Origin: CAMDTE01 sp964504345
Lineage (GTDB): Bacteria; Bacteroidota; Bacteroidia; Flavobacteriales; Schleiferiaceae
Direction: 5' to 3'
Assembly (NCBI GenBank): GCA_964504345.1
Contig: CAZDDX010000002.1
Coordinates: forward strand, 1-64,000
Length of the DNA: 64,000 nt
A model generated the notes under the pieces. The model had not been told where the DNA came from. It worked only from the letters and a program-made list of their open reading frames with translations, and made no database searches. Positions within the stretch are counted from its first letter, which is position 1. Each line of letters begins with the position of its first letter. The translations under genes were made by a program, and so were the position numbers. Below are positions 41,670-49,931 of the stretch, piece by piece.

Positions 41670-43067
41670 TCAGCTGTGGATGGAGCGCTTTGCGGTAGCG
41701 TCCAGAGCCGCTTCCTTTAACGCCTCCGAATACGTGGGGTGGCCGTGGCTGATGCGGGCTAGGTCTTCCGCAGAGGCGCGGAATTCCATGGCTACAACGC
41801 CTTCCATGATCAAGTCCGCCGCCCGAGCGCCCACAATGTGCACGCCCAAGATTTCGTCGGTTTGCGCGTCGGCCAAGATTTTCACCAAGCCGTCCGTATC
41901 GCCGGAAGCCCGCGAGCGGCCCAAGGCACGCATGGGGAAGCTGCCGGATTTAAAGTTGCGCCCGGAGGCCTTCAACTCCTGTTCGGTGTGGCCCACGCCC
42001 GCCACCTCCGGCCAGGTGTACACCACATTGGGAATCAAATGGTAGTGGATGTGCGGCTTCTCGCCGGCCAAGGTTTCCGCCACCAAAACGCCTTCTTCCT
42101 CCGCTTTGTGTGCCAACATCGCACCGCGTACGACGTCGCCAATGGCGTAGATGTGGGGCACGGCGGTTTGCAGGTGGTCGTTCACGGCAATGCGGCCGCG
42201 TTCGTCCGTTGCCAGACCGGCTGCGGCGAGGTTCAAACCGTCGGTGTAGGGGCGTCGGCCCACAGAAACCAAGCAGTAATCACCGGTCCAGGAAACCGGC
42301 TCACCTTTTTTGTTGACGGCGCGTACGGTGACCTCGTTGCCGGACCGCTCCACGGCTTCCACCTTGGTGGACAGTTGCAGGTCCATGCCTTGTTTCTTCA
42401 ACACCCGCTGCATTTCCTTGCCCATGGCCACGTCCATGGTGGGGAGCAAGGATTCTGCGTACTCAATAACGGTGACTTTAGCGCCCAAGCGGTGGTACAC
42501 GGAGCCCAGCTCCAGGCCAATGACGCCGCCGCCAATCACGATCAGGTGTTGCGGAACTTCCTGCAGTTTCAGGGCTTCCGTAGACGAAATGACGCGCTCT
42601 TTGTCAAACTTGGCAAACGGCAGCTCAATGGGCTTGGAGCCGGTGGCCACCACCACGTATTTGGCGGTGACGTTGGAGGTTCCCTCGGCGCCGGCCACCG
42701 CAACGGTATGGGCATCCACAAAGGAACCCACGCCGCGGAGGACGTCGATGTTATTCTTCTTCATCAAAAAGTCAATCCCGCCCACGGTGGTGTCGATGAC
42801 GGACTGCTTCCGCTCGATCATCTTGGGCAAATTGACATGGGGAGCCGCACCGTCGATGCCGTGTTCGGCAAAGTGGTGCACGGCGTTGTAGTAGTGCTCC
42901 GAGGAATCCAACAGGGCCTTGGACGGGATGCAGCCTACGTTGAGGCACGTACCTCCTAAAGTGGAGTATTTCTCTACCAAAGCCGTTTTAAAGCCCAACT
43001 GGGCACAGCGAATGGCGCAAACGTAGCCCCCAGGGCCGGATCCAATAACAACAACGTCGTAATTCAT
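41670..43067 (-). CDS. lpdA: Dihydrolipoyl dehydrogenase
   Basis: The E3 flavoprotein of 2-oxoacid dehydrogenases, 465 residues. FAD-binding VVIGSGPGGYVCAIRC, redox disulfide GGTCLNVGCIPSKALLDSS, NAD-binding VIGGGVIGLELGSVYHRLG, a second FAD site AIGDVVRGAMLAHKAEEEG, and the C-terminal base HGHPTYSEALKEAALDA. All catalytic residues are present. A TACCTTTG box lies four bases before its ATG. Confidence 0.96.
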   Translation of the reverse strand: MNYDVVVIGSGPGGYVCAIRCAQLGFKTALVEKYSTLGGTCLNVGCIPSKALLDSSEHYYNAVHHFAEHGIDGAAPHVNLPKMIERKQSVIDTTVGGIDFLMKKNNIDVLRGVGSFVDAHTVAVAGAEGTSNVTAKYVVVATGSKPIELPFAKFDKERVISSTEALKLQEVPQHLIVIGGGVIGLELGSVYHRLGAKVTVIEYAESLLPTMDVAMGKEMQRVLKKQGMDLQLSTKVEAVERSGNEVTVRAVNKKGEPVSWTGDYCLVSVGRRPYTDGLNLAAAGLATDERGRIAVNDHLQTAVPHIYAIGDVVRGAMLAHKAEEEGVLVAETLAGEKPHIHYHLIPNVVYTWPEVAGVGHTEQELKASGRNFKSGSFPMRALGRSRASGDTDGLVKILADAQTDEILGVHIVGARAADLIMEGVVAMEFRASAEDLARISHGHPTYSEALKEAALDATAKRSIHS

Positions 43068-43071
43068 GGTA

Positions 43072-43079
43072 CAAAGGTA
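43072..43079 (-). promoter_or_regulatory. Bacteroidota -7 promoter box TACCTTTG for lpdA
   Basis: Exact match four bases before the lpdA ATG, so the mRNA should start at or next to the ATG. Confidence 0.65.
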
Positions 43080-43097
43080 GGTTGACCGAGGGTTTTC

Positions 43098-44717
43098 TCA
43101 GCGTTTGGTTCGGGTTTTCACCCACACAGACAACAGCAAAAGCGGTGCCAGCCACACGGACATCCCGCCCAGGTAATTTCCGGAGCGGCTGTAGTAGGTG
43201 GGCTCGTGGCGGACGTCGGGCACGTTGGCTTCCAAATGGCCGGCGCGGTCCCAGTCCAAGCGCTGCAAAACGGTTCCGCGGTGGTCGATGACGGCGCTGA
43301 CTCCGGTGTTGGCGGAGCGCACCACCCACAGGCCGGTTTCCACGGCGCGCAAACGGGCATAGTGCAGGTGCTGGATGTGACCCGGGGTATTGCCCCACCA
43401 GCCGTCGTTGGTTTGTACTGCCAAGAAATTGGCGCCCAAACGCACGTATTCGGTGACGTAGTCGGAGAAATCCTGCTCCCAGCAAACGACGGGCGCGGCG
43501 CGCAGGAGGCCCGGACGGTCGCCAAATACTTCGCGCTGGTGCTGCGTGCCCAAGGTGCCGGAGGTGCCGCCCAAGGCAATGGCGGCGTCGCCCAGCAAAG
43601 GTTTGAGGTACCCAATGAAGGGCATGCGCTCCACGCCCACCACCAACTTGGATTTGTGGTAAGTGCCGCGAAGGCCAGACGCATCCAGCCACAGGGAAGA
43701 ATTGTAGGTTTCGTACCAACGTCCGTCGCCCGTGGCGCGGGATGCGTCCGACGGTTCGTCCACCAGTGCGTAGGTAGTTGCGCCCACCATCAGGTTGCTG
43801 CCGGTTGCCTTGCTGTAGTTCACCAGCGGTTGCAGTGCGGCCGAGGTTTGGAGCCGGTCTTCCTCAATGCCGCGGGGCAAAAAGGTTTCCGGAAACACCA
43901 CCCAATCCAAGGCCGGCGCGTTGGCGGGTCTGTCTTTTTTCAAGCGGTCCAGTGTTTGGGAAACCTGCCAGAGTTCGGGCAGTTCAAATTTTTCGGTGTA
44001 CGGATCGATGTTCGGCTGCACCACGGCCACCCGGGCGGCCAAAGGTGGCTCCACTTGCGCGTCGTCGCCCTTTTGCGTCCAGAGCACGCCGGACAGCACC
44101 AGAGGGCCCGCCAACAGCAAAACGGGAAGGTGCCAGCGCCTCAGCCCGGAGGACTCCCCTTGGTTCTGCAAAGCCACCGCAACGGCGGCGTTGATGGCCA
44201 AGATCCAGACCGTTCCGCCCGCGGGGCCGGTAAACGCGTACCACTGCACCGCCCAGGGGACAGTGGCCATGCTGTGCCCCAAATCCAACCACGGAAATGC
44301 CACATCCCAATGCGCGTGCAACTGTTCCAACGCCAACCACAAAGAGGCCAAAGTCCAAAACGCCATGCGTTCTCCGCCGCGCCGCGCGGCAAAGGCGTAG
44401 CCGGCCCAAGCGCCCGCCATGAGCGAGCCGTTGATGGTAACCGTAGCGGCAACGCCGCTCCAATGCGCACCGGCCACCCACCAGGTGGTGCCCAGGTTGA
44501 ACAACGCTAGGGCCAGCAACGCAAAACCAAAAAACATCCATCCGCCTCGGCTGCGCGCCCGAAGTTCCCGTTCCAAAAGCATCAAGGGTACAAAACCCAC
44601 CAAAACTCCCAACGGCGGAACGAATTCCGCACCGGGCAAAGGATACAAGGCCGCGGGCCAAAAAAGCACCAAAAGCAAGGCAGAAAGGACTGCCAAAAAC
44701 CAAGGATTGCGTTGCAT
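43098..44717 (-). CDS. lnt: Apolipoprotein N-acyltransferase
   Basis: Lnt adds the third acyl chain to lipoproteins in the inner membrane. The 539-residue protein has about seven N-terminal helices plus one at the end, and a nitrilase domain with the Glu-Lys-Cys triad: WVVFPETFLPRG (Glu), TYHKSKLVVGVERMPF (Lys) and APVVCWEQDFSDYV (Cys). Its gene faces pssA across a 29-base divergent promoter. Confidence 0.93.
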   Translation of the reverse strand: MQRNPWFLAVLSALLLVLFWPAALYPLPGAEFVPPLGVLVGFVPLMLLERELRARSRGGWMFFGFALLALALFNLGTTWWVAGAHWSGVAATVTINGSLMAGAWAGYAFAARRGGERMAFWTLASLWLALEQLHAHWDVAFPWLDLGHSMATVPWAVQWYAFTGPAGGTVWILAINAAVAVALQNQGESSGLRRWHLPVLLLAGPLVLSGVLWTQKGDDAQVEPPLAARVAVVQPNIDPYTEKFELPELWQVSQTLDRLKKDRPANAPALDWVVFPETFLPRGIEEDRLQTSAALQPLVNYSKATGSNLMVGATTYALVDEPSDASRATGDGRWYETYNSSLWLDASGLRGTYHKSKLVVGVERMPFIGYLKPLLGDAAIALGGTSGTLGTQHQREVFGDRPGLLRAAPVVCWEQDFSDYVTEYVRLGANFLAVQTNDGWWGNTPGHIQHLHYARLRAVETGLWVVRSANTGVSAVIDHRGTVLQRLDWDRAGHLEANVPDVRHEPTYYSRSGNYLGGMSVWLAPLLLLSVWVKTRTKR

Positions 44718-44722
44718 AACCC

Positions 44723-44740
44723 CAAAGGTACCTACTTTTG
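44723..44740. promoter_or_regulatory. Divergent -7 promoter boxes for lnt and pssA
   Basis: TACCTTTG on the minus strand (44723-44730) lies five bases before the lnt ATG; TACTTTTG on the plus strand (44733-44740) lies six before the pssA ATG. The two boxes are two bases apart, so polymerases on the two promoters should exclude each other. Confidence 0.65.
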
Positions 44741-44746
44741 TTGGGT

Positions 44747-45454
44747 ATGAACAGAGCCTGGATCCCCAATTCCCTTACGCTGGGCAACCTCTTTTGCGGC
44801 CTGGGCGCCGTGGCCAGCGTTGCCCTGTACGGTGCCGACGCCTTTCGCGAGGACCATCCGTTTGTGCTGTTCCTGGGATTGGCGCTGGTGTTGGACGTTT
44901 TTGACGGATGGGTAGCCCGAAAATTGGGGGTTGCCGGCCCGTTGGGATTGCAGTTGGACTCCTTGGCCGACGCCGTCACCTTTGGCGCCGCTCCTTCCCT
45001 GGCCCTGTTTTTTCTGCTTCAGGAGCGGGAGCCCGGTTCGGCCTGGTTCCTCTCGCTGGCGGTGGCGGCCCCCCTTGCCCTGGGCAGTGTTTACCGCTTG
45101 GCGCGTTTCAACGTAGACACCCGGCAGTCCGACTCCTTCATTGGGGTCCCCACGCCTGCTAACGCCTTGATGGTCACTGGGTACCTGATGGCCGTAGTGC
45201 TTCCCGCATCAGAAAATTTCCCCTTGTTGCCCGTTACCGCGGTTTTTTCGCTGTTTTCCGCCTTCGCCATGAACGCGGAATGGCCCCTGTTCTCCTTGAA
45301 AAAATGGCCCGCAACCCTTTGGGGTCTTCGGTACCGACTGGCTTTTGCAGCCTCCCTGCTGGCGGCACTTCTTGTTTTGGGCGGCGCCTTTGCTGCGCTC
45401 CTTTTTGTACCTTTGTACCTTACTGCATCTACCCTAGAAAACCGCTTCCCATGA
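44747..45454 (+). CDS. pssA: CDP-diacylglycerol-serine O-phosphatidyltransferase
   Basis: The 235-residue membrane enzyme makes phosphatidylserine, precursor of phosphatidylethanolamine. The CDP-alcohol phosphotransferase motif is present: DVFDGWVARKLG, then GLQLDSLADAVTFG (DGxxAR...G...D...D). N-terminal WIPNSLTLGNLFCGLGAVAS is typical. Start ATG 44747, six bases after its promoter box. The stop overlaps the purS ATG (ATGA). Confidence 0.94.
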   Translation: MNRAWIPNSLTLGNLFCGLGAVASVALYGADAFREDHPFVLFLGLALVLDVFDGWVARKLGVAGPLGLQLDSLADAVTFGAAPSLALFFLLQEREPGSAWFLSLAVAAPLALGSVYRLARFNVDTRQSDSFIGVPTPANALMVTGYLMAVVLPASENFPLLPVTAVFSLFSAFAMNAEWPLFSLKKWPATLWGLRYRLAFAASLLAALLVLGGAFAALLFVPLYLTASTLENRFP

Positions 45455-45705
45455 AATTTCGCGCTGAAATCGACGTCATGCCCCACAAAGCATTGTTGGA
45501 CCCTCAAGGCAAGACCGTAGGCCAGAGCATGGCCTCGATGGGCTTGTCTGAGATCGGCAACGTGCGCATTGGCAAGCACATAACACTGGAAGTAGCGGCC
45601 AACAGCAAGGAGGAAGCCACAGAGAAAGTAGAAGCCGCTTGCACGCAGCTTTTGGCCAACCCCATCATGGAAAGCTACTCCTACGAAATTTTCGCTCAGG
45701 GATGA
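45451..45705 (+). CDS. purS: Phosphoribosylformylglycinamidine synthase subunit PurS
   Basis: The 84-residue protein matches PurS: FRAEIDVMPHKALLDPQGKT, VGQSMASMGLSEIGNVRIGK and an end with ANPIMESYSYEIF. PurS forms a dimer that bridges PurL and PurQ in purine synthesis. Coupled to both neighbours by ATGA overlaps. purL and purQ are not in the window. Confidence 0.92.
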   Translation: MKFRAEIDVMPHKALLDPQGKTVGQSMASMGLSEIGNVRIGKHITLEVAANSKEEATEKVEAACTQLLANPIMESYSYEIFAQG

Positions 45706-46301
45706 ACTTCCTGGCCCACCTGCACCTCTCCCCCGGCGGAGGTCTGGTGCGCGTGGGCAACTTCATGGCCGACGGCGTCAAGGGACGCGACTGGGCAGCC
45801 TATCCCCCTGAACTGGCCCTCGGCATTCGTTTGCATCGGGCCATCGATCAATTTACCGACGCTCACCCGGAAGTCCGCGCATTTAGACGCCACTTCTCCC
45901 CGACGCTCCGCCACTTCAGTGCGGTAGCACAAGACGTCTTATTTGACCATTACCTAGCCAGCCGTTGGGAGGAATTAGGTTCCGGCACGTCCCTGGCTCA
46001 TTTCGCCCAGAATTGCTACGCAGAATTGATGGCAGCGAGCGAATTTCTGCCGGACCGCACCCAACGCATGACGGAGGCTTTGGTGCGCGAGAATTGGTTG
46101 GAGGCCTATGCTTCCGAGGACGGCACGCACGGAATTTTGGTGCAAATGAGCCGTCGGACCCTCCCAGGCAACGGTTTGGACCGCACCATGGAGCATTTTT
46201 CGCCCCATCGAGCCGCCTTAGAAGTTCATTTTGACCGATTCTGGCCCGAACTGGTGGATTTTGTTAGAGCTTACAGCGCAGCCCCAAGCGAAGAACGCTG
46301 A
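45702..46301 (+). CDS. acpH: Acyl carrier protein phosphodiesterase (AcpH family)
   Basis: The 199-residue HD-like protein matches AcpH: MNFLAHLHLS, VGNFMADGVKGRDW, GIRLHRAIDQFTDAHPEVRA and VLFDHYLASRWEEL. It removes 4'-phosphopantetheine from acyl carrier protein. The ATG overlaps the purS stop. Its last 38 bases overlap the convergent DUF2490 gene. Confidence 0.9.
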   Translation: MNFLAHLHLSPGGGLVRVGNFMADGVKGRDWAAYPPELALGIRLHRAIDQFTDAHPEVRAFRRHFSPTLRHFSAVAQDVLFDHYLASRWEELGSGTSLAHFAQNCYAELMAASEFLPDRTQRMTEALVRENWLEAYASEDGTHGILVQMSRRTLPGNGLDRTMEHFSPHRAALEVHFDRFWPELVDFVRAYSAAPSEER

Positions 46302-46887
46302 AGTCTTCTTCCAGCACCCCCAGGCCCGTGTAGTCCTTTTGGAGGACCCACGAGGCAGACCACCGGAGCCGTTTGGTCGCCTCCCAGTTGAGCCCCACGG
46401 AATACCGCGTTCGGCGCAAATCGGACGTCGGCACAAAGGTCTCCAGCCAATGTTCCGCACTCAGTTCTGGAGTTAGAGTGCCAAAACTCCGCTGCAGGTA
46501 CAGTCCGTAACGAACCGACGCCGCTCGGTTGAAGTGGTAGCGCACACCGCCGGTGGCTTCCAAAAGTTTAACACCACTCAAACGCGGCTTCCAAGTCTTT
46601 TCCAAGGTCAACGTGTGCCGTGGGTTAACCGTTTGTGCTATAGGTGCTCTGTACTCATACCACCAGGCCCAATTTTTTCGCGCGTCGCGCGTTAGGCGCA
46701 AATCCACAAATCGATCGACTCCTGTACTACGCCAGCGATGTTCCCAAGACGCGGCTGTACTCCAACGCTTGGTTAAATCCGCTTTCACCGTTAGTGCTGC
46801 CCAAACTTGATCCTGTGCGCGTGCCGCAAGCGGTGCGGCGAAGACGAAAAGAGAGACGTAAAAAAATGCGGTTACCGTTTGCTTCAT
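46264..46887 (-). CDS. DUF2490 outer-membrane barrel protein
   Basis: The 207-residue product has a signal peptide (FFYVSLFVFAAPLAARA) and a beta-barrel with DUF2490 pattern: QVWAALTVKADLTKRWSTAA, WEHRWRSTGVDRFVDLRL, WWYEYRAPIAQ and SWVLQKDYTGLG. Function unknown. Its ATG overlaps the stop of the preceding small gene by four bases. Confidence 0.8.
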   Translation of the reverse strand: MKQTVTAFFYVSLFVFAAPLAARAQDQVWAALTVKADLTKRWSTAASWEHRWRSTGVDRFVDLRLTRDARKNWAWWYEYRAPIAQTVNPRHTLTLEKTWKPRLSGVKLLEATGGVRYHFNRAASVRYGLYLQRSFGTLTPELSAEHWLETFVPTSDLRRTRYSVGLNWEATKRLRWSASWVLQKDYTGLGVLEEDFSVLRLGLRCKL

Positions 46888-47159
46888 ACCTGCCCGAAGA
46901 GTGCTGCCGCAAGCAAAACACTAAAAACGATGTACAAAGTGGGACGGATCATTTTGTGGATGATGTCTTTGGCGTAGCGTTCCCCACGAAACGTCAAAAT
47001 CGCCCGGGTGTCGTCCAGCGGATGCGGTTCCACCACCTTGCGCTTGAGCATTTCCTGCACCAACAGTTGGTCCGACAGCGGCATACCGCCCTTGGGATTG
47101 TCGTATTTGTAGAAAAGACCCCGAAAATAAAGGGAGATGATGCGGAGATCGTGTTGCAT
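46884..47159 (-). CDS. Small protein with C-terminal membrane helix
   Basis: A 91-residue product: MQHDLRIISLYFRGLFYKY, a soluble middle (LLVQEMLKRKVVEPH, ILTFRGERYAKDI) and one C-terminal helix (PTLYIVFSVLLAAALFG). No family recognised. It begins four bases after TAATTTG, one base short of the promoter consensus; this promoter region belongs to the 70-base repeat, which begins two bases upstream of the ATG. In the ancestral order tRNA-Leu lay directly upstream. Confidence 0.7.
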   Translation of the reverse strand: MQHDLRIISLYFRGLFYKYDNPKGGMPLSDQLLVQEMLKRKVVEPHPLDDTRAILTFRGERYAKDIIHKMIRPTLYIVFSVLLAAALFGQV

Positions 47160-47161
47160 GC

Positions 47162-47231
47162 TGCAAATTACTCCGAAATTCCAAACCGGTGCCGCACAGG
47201 GGGCCGACCGGCTAAAAAGAGTGCCCGAGGC
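47162..47231. repeat. Left 70-bp direct repeat of island 2
   Basis: Identical over 70 bases to 47920-47989. It holds 60 bases of the region downstream of tRNA-Leu plus the final 10 bases of the tRNA 3' end (TGCCCGAGGC on the plus strand). Past it the sequence becomes AT-rich at once. Confidence 0.92.
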
Positions 47232-47458
47232 TGATCAATTGAACATAAGAAAAGTTGAGTTTTGGTTAATTCAAATGTTGAGCAACCAATGCACAACTTT
47301 ATTTGGTAGGGAAATTTAGTACTCGATTCAGATCCAAAACAGAAGGATACCAATTACATTGTACAATGACTAGTGTTAATGCTATTAAACTATTAATATA
47401 TTTGGCATTATTAAGAAACGTACACCGTTTAACAAAAGTGGCGACAACGCAGAACCAG

Positions 47459-47839
47459 ATGAAAAAGCTATTGATGATCTTCGGGGTTTTTATCATTACG
47501 CAATTAAGTAATTTTTGCTATTCACAAAACTTACCATACGTAAACTTGGAAGACAAGTCATTCTCCTTATTCATGGATAAATTTGATGATACTCCACTTA
47601 TCATAGGTTTTATGTTACCAGATGTAAAAAGTAAAAAAATGATTTGCTTTTCGTCCTACACGAAAGACGTTGAAAATAATCCCTACAAGTGTGAACTAGG
47701 AGCCTATTACGACACAGGAGGCGATTTTAACATTCAGCTTGTGGAAATTGAAGGGAACTTTGTCAAATTGAGGTTCATTATGGAAGGCCAGGAGGATAAG
47801 TTTTTCTATATCGAGAAGAAAAACATACGGCTTCAATAA
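47459..47839 (+). CDS. Small exported protein, cargo of island 2
   Basis: A 126-residue product with signal peptide (MKKLLMIFGVFIITQLSNFC) and a short mature part: LPYVNLEDKSFSLFMDKFDD, MICFSSYTKDVENNPYKCEL and FNIQLVEIEGNFVKLRF. No family recognised. ATG at 47459 is chosen because the signal peptide begins there; a frame open from 47303 lacks support. AT-rich codon use sets it apart from its neighbours. Confidence 0.7.
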   Translation: MKKLLMIFGVFIITQLSNFCYSQNLPYVNLEDKSFSLFMDKFDDTPLIIGFMLPDVKSKKMICFSSYTKDVENNPYKCELGAYYDTGGDFNIQLVEIEGNFVKLRFIMEGQEDKFFYIEKKNIRLQ

Positions 47840-47919
47840 TCATTAACATTTCCATCGTATTGCGATTTTCCGGAAGAAAAGCGAAACGAATGAATCATGC
47901 TGTAATCTGCTCTCCAGAG

Positions 47920-47989
47920 TGCAAATTACTCCGAAATTCCAAACCGGTGCCGCACAGGGGGCCGACCGGCTAAAAAGAGTGCCCGAGGC
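47920..47989. repeat. Right 70-bp direct repeat of island 2
   Basis: Exact copy of 47162-47231; its last ten bases are the 3' end of the intact tRNA-Leu gene. It contains the imperfect hairpin CCGGT...ACCGG that may act as the tRNA terminator. Confidence 0.92.
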
Positions 47990-48065
47990 GGGAATCGAAC
48001 CCGCACGGCCATTACTGGCCAAGGGATTTTAAGTCCCTCGTGTCTACCTATTTCACCACTCGGAC
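47980..48065 (-). tRNA. tRNA-Leu (anticodon UAA)
   Basis: Minus-strand cloverleaf of 86 bases: acceptor GTCCGAG/CTCGGGC with A73, D arm with GGTAGAC, anticodon loop ACTTAAA (anticodon TAA), a long variable arm (TTGGCCAGTAATGGCC) typical of tRNA-Leu, T arm GCGGG-TTCGATT-CCCGC. CCA is not encoded. A TAACTTTG promoter box lies 28 bases upstream. Confidence 0.95.
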
Positions 48066-48093
48066 CCGTCGAATCAAAAATTCAACGAGGGTG

Positions 48094-48101
48094 CAAAGTT
48101 A
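48094..48101 (-). promoter_or_regulatory. -7 promoter box TAACTTTG for tRNA-Leu
   Basis: Exact TAnnTTTG match 28 bases before the mature tRNA 5' end. Its first three bases are the TAA stop of the upstream gene. Confidence 0.6.
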
Positions 48102-48659
48102 ATGCTTCTTGATCAAGTAGTGCACGCCCAATCCAATCATTTCCGGATTGCCGTAGAGCCGAACAACGGCCCAATCCACGGGCGACCACTCCACGCTGAG
48201 GTTGGCCCCGGGTATGGTTCCCCACAGGGTGTAGGCTGTGCGTTGGGAGTAGTTGCTCACCAAACCCAGCTGCATTTGGGCCCGCCACTGGGACGCAATG
48301 TGGTAGCTCCCGTTGACCCCGCTGAAGAGCGACAGTTCCCGAAAACTGTTGGGAAAGAAACCCGAAATCCATTCGGCCGACCACTTCTTGTTGGCGGTCT
48401 CGCCCAAGGGGAAGAACAAACTCAGCATGGGCTGGTGCACGTTGTACTTCTTCTCCGGCCAGGTTTCCCGAACCCGGAAGGTTTCCGGAAAGTTGGGATC
48501 TTCCGGACCCAACCACGTGCCGGGAACACGCGTCCACTCGCGCTGTCGGTAGGTGGTGGCTTGGGTGTGGAAGGTGTGCAGGTAACCAATCTCTACGCGC
48601 TGAGCGTGTGCCGCGCCCACGACGAGGCAGGTTGCAAGAAGGGTAAACAAGTGCTTCAT
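48099..48659 (-). CDS. Outer-membrane beta-barrel-like protein
   Basis: The 186-residue product has a signal peptide (LFTLLATCLVVGAAHAQ) and beta-strands rich in aromatic residues: VEIGYLHTFHTQATTYRQRE, PMLSLFFPLG and QMQLGLVSNYSQRTAYTLWG, ending VHYLIKKH. No family recognised. Its ATG overlaps the stop of the next-upstream gene by four bases; the two probably work together. Confidence 0.65.
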   Translation of the reverse strand: MKHLFTLLATCLVVGAAHAQRVEIGYLHTFHTQATTYRQREWTRVPGTWLGPEDPNFPETFRVRETWPEKKYNVHQPMLSLFFPLGETANKKWSAEWISGFFPNSFRELSLFSGVNGSYHIASQWRAQMQLGLVSNYSQRTAYTLWGTIPGANLSVEWSPVDWAVVRLYGNPEMIGLGVHYLIKKH

Positions 48660-49777
48660 GGGGTAAGATGCATTTGCCAATAAAACGAAAAAGCCCACTC
48701 CAATGTTTTGGATTGGAGGTCCAGCACCGGATCCACCCGAACGGAAAGGTGGTGCGCAGTTTGGAACCTGTCCCAACCCAACCGACCGATCAACAACCGA
48801 CGCTCCTTTTGGTAGACCGTGGGGTCGTAGCGGTTGACGGATTGAAAGAGGTAGCCTCCGCCGGGCGCCACAAAGTCCGACGCATTCCAGTACGTGGCTC
48901 CCAGGCGCAACCGATGGTGGGCGTTGAGTCGCGGCTGGGCGTGCACGTGGAGCAACAGGCCGCCTCCCTGCTCAATGGGGGAGAAACGCGCCAAGGGGTC
49001 GGTATAAAATAACTGCGCCGCCTGTGCTTCTACCAAACCGCCGGTAGCCGATAGCCCCAGGGCTCCATTGAAGCGGTTGCCTTCCGGGGTTCCCACCGGT
49101 GACGCGTCTATTTGACCGCCCACGTGGGACCACAGGGCCTGAGCCAGCAACGAAACCCGCTGGTCCGCGCGGCTCCAAACATCCAGATGCTGGGTGGTTC
49201 CGGCCCAAATGCGTTCGAACGCGGGCTCCGCATAAACAATGGCTTTTTGCCACGAAATCCACTGGTCCGAACGCCATCTACCGTTTCGTTTGGTGGATTG
49301 CAGTCCATACTCCAAAGGATCCTCCAGCGCGCGGGAGGCGTCGTACAAGGGTTCCAGCAAGCCGTGGCTGGCCGCACCGTCCAAGGTGCCCGCCAGCCAT
49401 TGCCAACGAGCAGTGGACAACGATGGTGCCGTTTCGTAGCGCATTTGAACGAGCGGCAGGACGCGTGTGGTTCCGCCGTAGGTGTGGTTCATCCAAGCAC
49501 CTGCGCGGAAGGTGACTTGGGGGGAAACCGTCCAGGCGCGCTGCACCGCCAACTGGGTTCCAAACCACGTCTGCCCTTCCTCAATAGGATTGAAGTACTC
49601 CGTGTTGCGGAGGTAGGCCAGGGCGTGTACCCGCGTCGTGCCTGGCGCTGCGGCCTCCGCCCCCATCCAAGGAGTGGACACCACGGAATACCCGGGAAGC
49701 TGCGCGTGCGCCGCGCTGGCGGCCAATGCGCCCAGCAACAGTGCGCCCCACCGGCGCGGGAAAAATCGGTCATTCAT
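48656..49777 (-). CDS. Outer-membrane protein of unknown function
   Basis: The 373-residue product has a signal peptide (WGALLLGALAASAAHAQ) and a Trp- and Tyr-rich beta pattern, with YLRNTEYFNPIEEGQTWFG, VTFRAGAWMNHTYGGTTRVL and a late LRLGATYWNASDFVAPGGGY; the end LEWAFSFYWQMHLTP looks like a closing strand. I recognise no family. First gene of a two-gene unit with the smaller barrel. Confidence 0.7.
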   Translation of the reverse strand: MNDRFFPRRWGALLLGALAASAAHAQLPGYSVVSTPWMGAEAAAPGTTRVHALAYLRNTEYFNPIEEGQTWFGTQLAVQRAWTVSPQVTFRAGAWMNHTYGGTTRVLPLVQMRYETAPSLSTARWQWLAGTLDGAASHGLLEPLYDASRALEDPLEYGLQSTKRNGRWRSDQWISWQKAIVYAEPAFERIWAGTTQHLDVWSRADQRVSLLAQALWSHVGGQIDASPVGTPEGNRFNGALGLSATGGLVEAQAAQLFYTDPLARFSPIEQGGGLLLHVHAQPRLNAHHRLRLGATYWNASDFVAPGGGYLFQSVNRYDPTVYQKERRLLIGRLGWDRFQTAHHLSVRVDPVLDLQSKTLEWAFSFYWQMHLTP

Positions 49778-49810
49778 GCGAACAAGTTAGGGATTCCCGT
49801 CGGGAGCAAC

Positions 49811-49842
49811 GAAAAACGCCGGCTGTTGGGCCGGCGTTTTTC
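49811..49842. terminator. Terminator after tRNA-Gly (bidirectional hairpin)
   Basis: GAAAAACGCCGGC / GCCGGCGTTTTTC stem with six-base loop, A and T runs on both sides. It lies five bases past the mature 3' end of tRNA-Gly. Confidence 0.85.
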
Positions 49843-49847
49843 TTTGG

Positions 49848-49920
<73 letters not shown>

Positions 49921-49931
49921 ATTGGGGAGTG

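Larger units (their letters stand above)
47162..47989. mobile_element. Island 2: single-gene AT-rich cassette at tRNA-Leu
   Basis: 688 bases of AT-rich DNA lie between two perfect 70-base repeats next to tRNA-Leu(UAA); the right copy runs into the intact tRNA, the left into only its last 10 bases. This is the normal outcome of integration at a tRNA 3' end. The cargo is one gene for an exported protein; no recombinase fits. The 227 bases ahead of the gene hold nothing recognisable. Confidence 0.75.

Noticed and set aside
47303..47458. N-terminal extension of the island 2 gene
   Set aside because: The frame is open, but the 52 added residues look random and the signal peptide begins at 47459.
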